64,000 bases of DNA, from NCBI RefSeq assembly GCF_021917145.1, contig NC_061061.1, forward strand, positions 17,131,552 to 17,195,551, written 5' to 3'. Source of the DNA: Hypomesus transpacificus (lineage: Eukaryota > Chordata > Actinopteri > Osmeriformes > Osmeridae). The notes under the pieces were generated by a model. That model saw only the letters and a list, made by a program, of their open reading frames with translations. It ran no database searches and was not told where the DNA came from. The position numbers were made by a program, and so were the translations under genes. Positions 1 through 22,859 of the stretch are shown in pieces. Within the stretch, counting starts at the first letter, position 1. Every line of letters starts with the position of its first letter.

Positions 1-56
1 ACAGACAGGCGGAGAGGCAGACAGAGCTAAAGACACACGGTCAGACAGACAGACAG

Positions 57-3226
<3,170 letters not shown>

Positions 3227-5190
3227 GAGGCAGTGATAGGCTGCTGGATTGACCAATCCGTTCAACACTCCAGTGCTCCCCTCTGGTCGCCCTCCTCCTC
3301 TTCTGTTTCTTTCCATCTTCAGGAGCAAACGAGTGTGTGAGACTTTAAAGGGTTGTTTGGGTCTGTAGGAGGCATGGATAAAGAACTTGAAATGGGTATA
3401 TAAAAAAAAAAAACGACAAACTACAAAACAAATTATTCTCTCTTACCAAAAAAGGACATGTGAACCACCAGTGGCATACAGACAAACGTACTCATCACAC
3501 ACACACACACACAAACCACACTTGAATTAGTTTTTATTCATTTGTATTAAGGCTTCCATTGATGCCAGTGAAGCCCCCTCCTGCTCTGATACTTGTTGCC
3601 TTGAAGCAGCAGGGGTCTTTTGGGGTCTGCTGGGTCCCGCTCACATCACACTGCTCGACTAACTGTTGATGTCTCTGTTGTATTTTCTTTTTTTATACAT
3701 ATTGGACTTTTTTGGAGGGAAAAGCAGTCATTGGTTGCTTTTGAGGAAGTGGTCTCTATCGTCTTGTCTTTGATTGGCTTGTTTGTTTCTGTGGAACATG
3801 AGGGGGCTGGCTCCCCCCAACCACCTGCCTAGGGACGAAGCGATTGGACGATACCGTTGTTTTATGAGATCAATTTAAGGAAGATCCTTGTTTTATTGGT
3901 TGCTTTATCTCTGTTGTATTTCCACCAAAGCTGACATTCAGACGGGGTCAAGACAGCAGATGGTTCGGGGATGAAATGACAAACTCGGCTCCAGTCAACT
4001 TTTGGCAGTACCACCATTCCTGCTCATTTCCCCACCGGTCTGGCCTTGCCTTCCCGTGATTGGCTATAGCAGACGCCAGTAAGGGGATTACCAAGCATTC
4101 CTGTGCCTCTCATTCGCTAGCCATGAAGGAAAGGGGCGGGAAGACAGTCATTGGGCACATCCTTGTTCTTAACGGGACGTTATTTTGTTGCTCGCCTCAT
4201 CCAAACTTTGAGTTTTAAAGGAGTTTTAGACTTTGAGTTGATAAACCAGAGGATATAAGGGCTGACAGGGCCAAACACCCTCTGTAGCCAAGATGTTTTT
4301 AGTCCCTTTTTAAAAAACAACAACTTGATTATTCATTGAATCCTATGTAACTCATGATCACTATGTTATTGTATTAATATAATTCTTATTATTACTACTG
4401 TTGCTATTTTAACTCTATCATTTTACTAGTCATCATTTTAGTGGACCTCACTGTTTGTTAGTCTTTCTGGCAGACGTCTCTGCCGTTCCTCTCTTTCAGC
4501 CTAGGTATTTAATTTAGGGATTGAGAAAGTGCGTGTGATATATCTCAGTTGTGCATCTTAACCCCCTTTGCAGTCTTCCCTCTCTATCCTCTCCACCTCA
4601 GCAAGGACCTGAGCTGACATTTTTTTATTCATTTCAAGGGGAAAGCAGAATTAAGTGACACTTCTTCATTCAAGAGTAATAAGCCGTCTGTCTTTTGAAC
4701 CACCCTTGGATTCCTCTCTCGCTCCCTAGCTACTAAGTTAGATTCTCTTGCCTCACCACTTATATTCCTTCTTCCTCCACCTCTTTCCTTCCCTCTTTCC
4801 TCCCTTTGTCACTTTATTGTTCTTGCCAGACCTCCTTCTTAGGTGGAAGGTGAGAACCTGGGGGGTTGGAAGGGAAGGGAGTTATCCAGAGTGGTTAGGG
4901 TATAATATTGGTTGTGTCTTTGTGCAAGACTTGGTTCTGTTGTACATAATTACTCTAGAGTCAGTAGACTCACTATATTACAAGGAAAAATGTGTAATTG
5001 ATTATAAATTGACTATTAAAGACAACATTACCGAAGGTAAAATTGTGAAATGGGGAAAAAACAAAATAACATGAGTATAATTGTCAGTGTTACTCCTTGT
5101 TTTGCTGGTACAGTATGCAAGAGAGGAATTTCTATGAATAATTTAAGTTTGTATATGTATCTTACAAATAAATAGATGTTCAAGTAACTA
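3227..5190 (+). other. cic: cic 3' UTR
   Basis: About 2 kb between the cic stop codon and an AATAAA. It is AT- and T-rich with no coding exon I can support. The longest frames in it have no recognisable domain and are treated as chance. Confidence 0.7.
5167..5172 (+). terminator. polyadenylation signal of cic
   Basis: AATAAA followed within about 15-25 bp by a GT/T-rich stretch (TGGTGGTTTGTTTTATTTG), the usual layout of a cleavage site and downstream element. It is the best candidate 3' end for cic. Confidence 0.6.
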
Positions 5191-5378
5191 CTGGTGGTTT
5201 GTTTTATTTGACTCTAATCCAGCCTCACTAAAAGGGTGTACAGCAACTGCAAGTCTAGTCTTAGAAATTGCTCAGACAAACCTCTTATTGTTTGAAAGGG
5301 GTGAGGAGTATCTCATCTGGTGTGTGGAGTCTCTACAGTTGACACCAGTGCAGAGGAGCCTCTTACTGACAGGTGGAG

Positions 5379-6131
5379 GATGGAAGCAAATCAGTGACAT
5401 ATTATACAAAATAAAGAAAAGCCATTGAATACTTAATATTGACACCACCATTGAATATTTAAACATAACCAAATTTGTTGTTTTTGAATTCAAGTATTTC
5501 AATGTAAAAATTCAAGGTTTGGAAATTCAGGTTGTTCAGCTTCGAACAGTAAAATTCAGATCCCCAAAATTCAACAACAAAAAATTCAAGCTTCAGAAAT
5601 TCAAATGGAACAAAATTCAGACTGCTCAAATTCGAATGGTGAAATTCTGATCCAAATTCCATTAAAACCATCTGCAGACCTCTTTCCTCAGACCCCTCTC
5701 ATCCAGGTGTAGCTGCAGGCAGTCAGACATGCAGACATGCAGATCAGTCATCCAATCACAGCCTGGCGTCTGAGGAGAGAGGTCCGGTCTGAGGCAAACA
5801 ATACCTTGGTATTCCGGATGTTGCAATCAGAAATTTTTGGATCTGAATTTCACCATTTGAATTTGAGCAGCTTGAATTTTGTTCTATTTGAATTTCTGAA
5901 GCTTGAATTTTTTACGATGTAATTTTGGGGATCTGAAATTCAAAGTTTTTTTACTGTGAATTTCAGCAACCTTAATTTCTGAACCTTGAATTTTTGGTTC
6001 ATTTGTACATCATATTTCAATTCTAGAGAGGTGAATTCAAAACCAACAACTTTGGTGGTGTTTACATTTCAATAGTAAGTATTCAATGCCTTTTAAAATT
6101 CAAAACATTATGTCACAGATCTGCTTCCATC
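5379..6131. mobile_element. AT-rich foldback element (long imperfect inverted repeat)
   Basis: The left arm starts GATGGAAGCAAATCAGTGAC and the right arm ends with its near-perfect reverse complement (GTCACAGATCTGCTTCCATC). Inside, both arms carry many GAATTTC/GAAATTC and TTGAATTT words, with matching segments about 5480-5660 and 5840-6050. The centre (about 5665-5800) also pairs partly (CCTCAGACC / GGTCTGAGG). No transposase frame is present. It lies between the convergent cic and znf526 3' ends. I do not recognise the family, and no clear target-site duplication was found. Confidence 0.65.
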
Positions 6132-6223
6132 ATGGAGGTCCAAGAATATTTTTGACAGCCTTGTGCTTCAAGCAACCGTCAACCAAACACCACTGACTCA
6201 ATCGGGCATGTTGGAAAACATCA

Positions 6224-6840
6224 TTTATTTATCAATGTATTTATTTACAACAAAAGACACTGAATGCATCCTAAGAATGTAACAATTACATTTTCAGGCA
6301 AAGGCTGAATGTACAGGCCATCGAGTAAAAACACGAAAGAGCTGAACAGAAACACTAACAGTTGTTGGGTAGTTCCAACCACATCTGCCTTCACACAATT
6401 TGGTCTGTAAAAATATCTGCAATGTTTGCCTTCAAGGGATTTGAAATTGACTTTATTAAGGCGATCATATCTTTATAATAATCACAGTTTTAAGGTTTTT
6501 CACACCCCTTCTAGATAAAGCTCAACAGTGGGCAACACTTTCAGATGCCGTGTGTGTGTGTGTGTGTGGGGGGGGGTTCAGATCACAGGTAAAATGGACA
6601 CAGACAAAAACACCTTCATCAGCTCACATTCATCTCATCGGTCCAGTCCACCCATAAGGCTTATCCATGTTGGCCTTTCAAAATGGCCGACAGTCAACCA
6701 ACTAGGGTTACACAGTTACTATCTAAAATGCATCCTTCCCTCAGTCTCGAGTATGCGGGTTCTAATTGAAGGGGTTGGTATTCACGGTGTGTGTGTGTGT
6801 GCGCGAGGTGTGTGTGTGGTCCTCAGAGTGTGTGTGGTCC
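6224..6840 (-). other. 3' UTR of the ZNF526/574-family gene, with polyadenylation signals
   Basis: Downstream of the stop at 6841-6843 the minus strand runs about 0.6 kb to two AATAAA hexamers (plus-strand TTTATT at 6240-6245 and 6224-6229). A CA/TG run and a G run sit at about 6549-6576. No other gene is seen here. Confidence 0.55.
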
Positions 6841-9350
6841 TCAGAGTATGTGCAGGTTGTCCACAGCGATGGTGTCCATGCCCAGGCTGTTTTCCAGAGC
6901 CGTCTGGTAGATCTCGATGGCCTCAGCCAGGGGCAGGGTTCCCCCCTCAGTGGTCTCGATGATGGCAATGGTCTCCCCAAACTCATTACACATGATGGTG
7001 GGGGTACCCTGAGTCTGCCAGAGGAAGAGGTAGAGAAGTATACCATAAACAAACACGCTAAACGGTAATACACAGAATGGTTCATTTACTGACAGGAAAT
7101 TTGATGTGACTTACTAGCTAGTTGAATGATCTATTTACTAGATATTCACTCGTTAATAAGTAGTTAGTTGTAACTTGACCGGTCAATAACAAGTAGGATC
7201 CTTTCCGGTTCGAGTCTCAAACTCCCATCTTACCTGCTGCAGGTCAGAGGCCTGGATATGGATGAGGTGCGGCTGCCCATTGGCCAGCTCCACGGCCGAG
7301 GCGTCCACTCCGGCCACGGCGGCGCTGGTTTCCACGGCGACCCGGGCGGCGGCCTGGGCGGCGGCCTCTTCCTCCAGCCTCTGCTGGCGAGCGTGGGTCA
7401 TCTTGTGGTTGCGCAGGTTGGAGAAGGTCTTGAAGGCCTTGCCGCAGAGCGGGCAGACGTGCGGCCTCTCGCCCGTGTGCGTGCGCCGGTGCTCTGCCAG
7501 GTGCATGCTCTGGACGAAGCCTTTGCCGCACGTGTCGCAGCGGAACGGCCGCTCGCCCGAGTGTGTGCGCAGGTGCTCGCGCAGGTGCGTGTTCTGGCGG
7601 AAGCGCTTGCCGCACACGCCGCAGGGGAAGGGCCGCTCGCCCGTGTGGACGCGCTGGTGCAGGGCCAAGCCGGAAGACGAAACAAACAGCTTCTTGCAGA
7701 TGGGACACTCGTGCGCTTTGACCCGAGGACCGCTACTGCTACCGCGAGGCCTTCCTGGACCCATGTTGTGGCTCAGTTGGTGCAGACGGAGGTTGGCTGG
7801 AGAGTTGAGCTTCTTCCCGCACACGCTGCAGTCCAGCCGGCCTCTCTCCTGCCCGGACGTGGCCCTGGGCTCCTGCTCGTTGCCCGAGGTGGAAGGATCG
7901 GTGCCGGGTTCCCCGTTGTGACCCTGGGCTTCTCCCTCCAGCCCAGCTTGAAGCAGGGGGAGGTGGGCCTCCAGGCAGTGGATGTCGCGCTGCCTCCGGT
8001 ACATGAAGCCAGCCTCGCAGTGGGAACAGGGGAAGGGGGCGGGGGCCCCTGGGTGCTGGCTGTAGCGATGCGCGGCTAGCTTGGCCGACCACTTGAAGGT
8101 GGAGGGGCAGTCTGGGCAGGGCCAGGGGGTGGGGTTGGCGTGGAGGAGGCGGTGCTGGCGCAGGTTGGAGGACTGGGTGAAGGAGCGGTGACAGACGTCG
8201 CAGCGGTAGGGCCGCAGCCCCGAGTGGGTGAGGTTGTGACGGGTCAGGTTGGCGAGGGACGTGAAGGTCTTGCCGCAGTCGGAGCACTGGTAGGGCCTCT
8301 CGCCCGTGTGGGTCCGCAGGTGGTTGCGGACGTGGATCTGCTTCTTGAAGGACTTGCCGCAGACGCCGCACTTGAAGCGACGGTCGGTCACGTGGGTCGT
8401 GTGGCGGTGGCGAAGGAGGCGGAGCTGGGAGGGGAAGCTTTTGTCGCAGGAGGGGCATGGGTACGCCCCCTTTTCGGCCCCTCCCACGGAGACCAACCTG
8501 GATTGGTCCGCCGAGCCGGAAGTGGTGGGAGGATGGGAGGTTGTAGAGGCTCCAGAGTTCGAGGCGTCTCCTTGTGGGGCCTCGGCAGACCACCCTGCAG
8601 GAGCGGGCACCGTGTCTCCGTTCACCTCTCCTCCCTCTCTCCCGCCCCCGGCATGGGAGCTGAGGGCCAGGCCTTCCCCTGAGGCCTCCATCTCCTCGGT
8701 GAGGGGGGCCAACAGGCTCTGGTCCAGGGCCTCCAGGGGCCAGCTGCCCTCCCTCCTGGCCCTGACTCTTTGCAGGATGGCCAGGGCAGAGAGGGACACC
8801 CGCCTGGGCTCAGCCAGCACCTGAGGACGGACACGGGCAAATCTCAACAACACACACCCCAACCCTCTGGTGCTAGCGCTCTTTTAGCTTCATTAGCTGG
8901 AAGTGTCTACATATTGAGTCGAGTTTGTAGCGTTTCAGAAAAAGCTTATAAATTAGCCTGAAAATCAGAGAAGTAATTACTAACGTGAAACAGTAAATGG
9001 TCTTGACAGAGTGACTTCTTGTTGCCTGTTCTTTGGGCCTGGTTTGAATCCTTTGTTTACGACCTCCACACGTGGCTCATGGGGTTTGGCGCGCTATTGT
9101 TTGCAAGCAATTTGTATTTGTGCTACTCTGAAACAATTTGCGATGAGCCAAACCTACACGGCCGAAGGGACAGGGGGCTCGGTTTAATCCATTACCATGG
9201 CAACGGGGCTGGTAGTGACCGGGGGGTCGCGTGGGAGGTGAGTGCGCCGGTGGTACAGGAACTTGGTCATGTTGGTGAACGTTTTGGAACAGAACTGGCA
9301 CTTGTGCAGTGGCTCCGCCGTGTGAGACTTCCTACAAGCCACAGAGAGAC

Positions 9351-9401
<51 letters not shown>

Positions 9402-11498
9402 AAGTACAAGATGACTGAAACGTTTGGGGAAAATTTGAAACTCAACTGAAAACCAGACCTGTGGAAACCCTCCGTCCTACCTGTGCAGGATAAGGGTCAT
9501 CTCGGTGGTGAAGCCGTGACCACAGTCCACACACAGGTAACGCGCCTCGCCCGAGTGTGTGCGCATGTGCGTCTGAAGCGACGACTCCTTCTTAAACACC
9601 TTGTCACACTCGGGGCACTCGTGAGTGCCCTGCTCGTGCACGCGTTGGTGAGCTGCCAGCCGATTGGCCGAGGTGAACGAGCGACTGCACTGGCCGCACT
9701 GCTGAGGTCGAACCCACACGGTCGCTTTCTTCTCCGCCGCCTTTTTCCTGACGTCCTCCGTCCTCTCCGCCTCGTCCTCCCTCGCTCCTTCCTCCTCGTA
9801 GCCGGTCATCACGCCCGCCTCTCTGCTCTCTTTGTCCTGACCCAGGAAGTGCTCCCCCTGGTGTTGGAGGAAGTCCTCCGGCGTCTGAAAGAGGAGGTTG
9901 CACTCGGAGCACTCGTACGGGTGGATGATGAGCACCTCCTGCTGCTGTTTCTCATCTCGCAGCCCTGAGGGCAGAGTCAGCTCCAGACGCTGGAGGCCGT
10001 TCCCCTGGACCCCCAGCTTTCCTGCCAAGCCCGGCCCCAGAGGGGTGAGCAGAGGCGGGAGGAGCTTGGCCCGGCGCAGGGTGGGGGTGGAGCCGTCCGC
10101 CAGGGCCTGGGCCGTGAGGATCTGGAGACGCATGGTGGCTGAGCCAGGGAGGGGGGACACGGGGGGCAGGAGGGTGGCACGGGAATGGGAGGCAGGCTTG
10201 GAGGCGGCCCACTGATTCTGCTGCTGCTGCTTCTGCTGTTGCTGCTGGGCCAGAACCTAAGCGGTCAAGAGATCCAAAAACATATATTCACACTCAAACA
10301 TCCTTCAGTTTCGTTCAACAGTAAAGCGAGCTTAAATCTAAATGTTGTGAGTGAGACAGCCCCCTTGGATACCTGTGCTAGTATTTCCCCGGCTTGCTCT
10401 TCGCTCAACACAAAGTTCTGAACGTTGCCCAGCGGAGTCACGGTTCCATCAGGCTGCAGCACATACTCCTGCTGAGAGAGAGACAGAGAGAGAGACAGAG
10501 AGAGAGAGAGACAGAGAGAGAGACAGAGACAGAGAGAGACAGAGAGAGAGACAGAGACAGAGAGAGAGACAGAGAGAGAGACAGAGACAGACAGAGACAG
10601 AGAGAGAGCGAGAGCGAGCGAGAGGAGTACAAGTTAGTCACAAGACCTGGCAAACACCTCATTGAATCTTCTCTGTAACAGATCTGCATTTGCAATTTGT
10701 AAGTGGACACTACAGGAAAAAAAACATGATCTGAAACCAACACAAAGCTACTTCCATGCTCCCAAGGACTAAACTCCCCTCCCATGTCCCTTGATTGCTC
10801 TTAAGAGTCAACAAAGGCTCTTCCATTCCTTGGTTGAAAGAAGAACTCACAGTGACCGTGTTGCTGTGCGTGCTACTTCTGCTGTGGGTCTGCCTGTGTT
10901 CCAGCCACACGTCGGGCGAGTCAAACAGCGCCAGGCAGTCCAGACACTGGTACTGGACCGGGCCTGTCACTTGGGCATCACCGCCCACTTCGTCCGTCTC
11001 CAACACCTCACACAGCTCTGATCCACACAAGACAGACAAGAGACACATGAATATATCGCCTGGTGATTGTCAAGCTTCTTCCACACAAAAAAAAAGGATA
11101 TGAGGATATGGCAAAGGATATGAAATGCAATGCCAATGCTAATTTGTAGTTCTCTCATTCCAAGACCCCCCCACGCACGCATACACCCACATCGATCTCC
11201 GCTTCTCACCATGGTGTTCCGTCTCCATCCCGGCCTCTCTCATGTGCATCTCCTGATGCAACAGCAGTTCCTCTGGGTTCCTAAGGAGGGCGCCACACTC
11301 CAGGCACTGGTACTGGCTCTCTCCCTCCTCAGAGAGACCCTGGATGGCCATTTCCTCTGCCTCTTCCCCCTCTACCCCTGTATGGATCTGCTGATGCACT
11401 AATACCTCCTCCAGGGTGTTGAAGAGCTGATGGCACTCACTGCACATGTACTGGTGCTCCACGTACGTCCCATCTAGCGCCTCCTGTTGGTCAGCCAT
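6841..11498 (-). CDS. znf526: 19-finger C2H2 zinc-finger protein of the ZNF526/ZNF574 family
   Basis: Seven coding exons on the minus strand join in frame: 11498-11210, 11017-10851, ~10471-10373, 10256-9481, 9331-9196, 8820-7234 and 7014-6841, giving 1,075 aa. The start is the ATG of MADQQEALDGTYVEHQYMC; a 5' UTR acceptor lies just upstream at ~11524. Four isolated N-terminal fingers (for example YMCSEC, YQCLEC, YQCLDC, YECSEC) precede two clusters. The middle cluster (residues ~340-470) includes THECPECDKVFKK and ARYLCVDCGHGF, as in ZNF526, with one finger split across exons 5/6. Exon 7 holds eleven fingers, several joined by TGERP linkers, like the ZNF574 end. The tail TIMCNEFGETIAIIET is ZNF526-like and LPLAEAIEIY is ZNF574-like. 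It is probably a nuclear DNA-binding regulator; its targets are unknown. The symbol could equally be znf574. Confidence 0.88.
9352..9394. repeat. (GA)n microsatellite
   Basis: An AGAGAG run in the intron between exons 5 and 6 of the minus-strand zinc-finger gene, about 20 bp upstream (in its sense) of the acceptor of exon 6. Confidence 0.85.
10474..10625. repeat. (AGAGACAG)n-type microsatellite beside a splice acceptor
   Basis: About 150 bp of GAGA/GACA repeats. On the gene's (minus) strand this is a polypyrimidine tract ending directly in the CTCTCAG acceptor of the exon at ~10471. Confidence 0.85.
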
Positions 11499-11716
11499 GA
11501 TCACTGCTGACGGACTGTCACCTCTGTACAGGTGAAGTGTGTGCAAGTATTACTATTCTGCCCAAGCGTTGGTTTGAAAAACGTATATGCTACTGCGGTG
11601 TTTTGACGGTTTTTCCTCTGAGTATTCCTGGCTCTCGGCAACACTATAGCAACACAACTGGAAACCTGTGAACGGAGAAACAATATTCGTATTATTGATT
11701 TTACATTAAATATGTA

Positions 11717-12698
11717 GGGGAGACCGGGGTTGGTTGGCTACAGGGGTTGGTTGGCACACAGCATTTTTGGGTCGTTTTGAAGGTCACAGAAACAAAATTG
11801 TAACATCAAAATGTTTGTTTTCTCGACCTGCACTCATCTACTATGTTAAAACATCTGAAAATCACAAACTGTTTTGGTGAGGGTAACATTTCACTTTTAT
11901 AGTATCAAAAGTAAAAAAGTGGTCTGTGGACTGAATTTATTATAAAACTGTGTCAGCTAAAGATATTTAAAACATGTTACATGTAGTTAATAGACATAGG
12001 AATCAGCTACATTTTCATTTAAAATTTGAAAGTTTGTGATGAGTGATGGTAGATAGCCAACATAATTTAATCACAAAATTGGGTTAAATTTGAGCGGGGT
12101 TGGTTGGCACAGTGATTTTGAAGATATAGGAATTTAATCAAAAAGTGCTAAAACATGTATTATAAGTTTGATGGGGGAGAGGGGCTACTAAGAGGGCTAC
12201 TGTTAGGCTACTGTTGGGGTTATTATCCCTTTTAAATGTTGTCTAATAAGAATGTTGTTGTCAACATTCCGTTCTTCAGTCTTTTTGCCTGATTCTGAGG
12301 ATTAGGCATAGGTTTAGGTTTAATACATACATTCCTTCTAATAAATTGCATAAAACATGTTATAGAATGATTAATTGGTTACACTCTTTTATTAAATGTT
12401 CAAATTGTTTCTATTGCTTGCTTCATTTTGTGTAACTATAGCATTTTAACATTGTGCCAACCAACCCCATATTGTGTGCCAACCAACCCCGTGATGGGGC
12501 TGGTTGGCACAAATGCACAACATGATTTAAATCTCAAATCACCACATTTAAAACAAATATTTGTGTACTTGTAAACGTATTTAATTATGGCTTAGACCAT
12601 AACGTTTCATTTGCTGCTGGTTAGAATATTCTATCATAAATTATGCCAGAGAAATATGGCAGTCAGTGAAAAGTGTGCCAACCAACCCCGGTCTCCCC
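11717..12698. mobile_element. Non-autonomous TIR DNA transposon with repeated GGGGTTGGTTGGC motif
   Basis: Perfect 22-bp terminal inverted repeats start GGGGAGACCGGGG (11717-11738; reverse complement 12677-12698). They are flanked by TA on both sides (11715-11716, 12699-12700), as for a TA target-site duplication. The motif GGGGTTGGTTGGC occurs seven times: forward at 11726, 11743, 12096 and 12496 (one variant base), reverse at 12456, 12478 and 12677. The copies at 12478 and 12496 form a tight internal hairpin. The remaining ~980 bp is AT-rich and non-coding. It lies in the spacer between the divergent zinc-finger and gsk3a genes. I do not recognise the family; a TA duplication would fit Tc1/mariner-like mobilisation. 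Confidence 0.8.
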
Positions 12699-12701
12699 TA
12701 C

Positions 12702-13820
12702 AGCACTGAGCGCAGATCAGTACTTCTGTCATGCGGTGATCATTTTCAACATCTAAGGCCTTTCGATATTTGAATGAATATGCAAGCGCAATACAACGGT
12801 TCATACTAAATAATAATGTCTGCAAGAATGTCATTACTTCCTTTCCTACATGTGTTATCACATGGCGAGCTGTTGGCGGCGCTATCCCTGATATTCTAGA
12901 CCTGTTCAGAGGCACCGCTGTATCCTGACTGTGGCTCCCCAGTTCAAGGCGGTCGTCAGGCGGCGCTACCCACTTTTTCCCGCAGGTCTCCGGTAGCGAC
13001 TACAGGCCCTTCCTTCCCCTCCCGTTTAAAAAACATACCTCTCATTTACTGTCGTTGGACGATACCTCGTGCGCTCGTCACTGTGCCTCTCGAACATAGC
13101 GATGCATTTTCCGTATCCTATTCGTCCTAGTTCCGCGCCGGTTAAGACTCAAGAATTTCATTCCCACGGACGTTTTGTTAAAGACACATTTCAATGCACG
13201 AAATACACCGTTTGTCCCTGGCTCGGTCTCCGTTGTGATATGCCGTCCCGCCTTGTTCCCGGGCACTGTGACTTTATCCAGCAGCTATTGGGTGGTTTCT
13301 CTGTCACTCATCGGACCGGCGCTTTTTTAGATTGTACATAGTTTGCTCTTTTGGTCGTTAATTCACTGCTTTTGTATGTTTTAAATCTCTAATTACGTTT
13401 TTCTAGCTTCATTAAAGCCATTTATAAATTATTATTTTTTTTTTAGAAAATAATCTAACGGTCTTGATCCTCTGGTATGCCTATAATCTTTTCAAAGAAA
13501 TATATATATATATATATTATGTTTTTTTCCTCCCGACGGAATGACCCAAACAATATTCATGAACCCACTAGCATTTCCCAAATGTACACTGATTACTATG
13601 CATGTAACTTTGTATATCAACATGACAAGCTAATGTTGGCGCGTGAAACCAATACTAAAAACGCCATTACCCAGAATCCTTGCAATGTGACGCTGCTGTG
13701 CGTCAGGTCCTCAGTCCCCCACCAACAGTGTTCCAAGTGAAGAAGAAAGGGGGAGACGTACGAGGTAGCCTAAACGATACGCGACCAATGCGGTGTATTT
13801 TATAACGATTTTTTGATAGA
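12702..13820. other. Gene-free spacer between znf526 and gsk3a
   Basis: No coding exon is supported. The stretch 12900-13300 is relatively rich in CpG and could hold the first, non-coding exon and promoter of the minus-strand zinc-finger gene. A 90-codon frame at 13069-13341 has no recognisable domain. A TATATA run lies at 13500-13519. Confidence 0.4.
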
Positions 13821-13832
13821 ATATATATAAAG
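13821..13832 (+). promoter_or_regulatory. TATA-like element upstream of gsk3a
   Basis: ATATATATAAAG lies about 70 bp before the gsk3a start codon, with GC-rich sequence downstream. Position and sequence suit a core promoter, but AT runs are common here, so this remains a candidate. Confidence 0.35.
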
Positions 13833-13898
13833 TCTGTGCCTGCTTGGCTCTATATCGCGCCTACCTTCCCCCCTGCCCCGGCTTTAGCGCACACAAGT

Positions 13899-22859
<8,961 letters not shown>

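Noticed and set aside
4748..5074. 108-codon frame in the cic 3' UTR
   Set aside because: It lies between the cic stop and AATAAA and has no recognisable domain; treated as chance.
13069..13341. 90-codon frame in the znf526-gsk3a spacer
   Set aside because: No family or domain is recognised, the codon pattern is unconvincing and there is no splice support; it is more likely promoter/5' UTR sequence.
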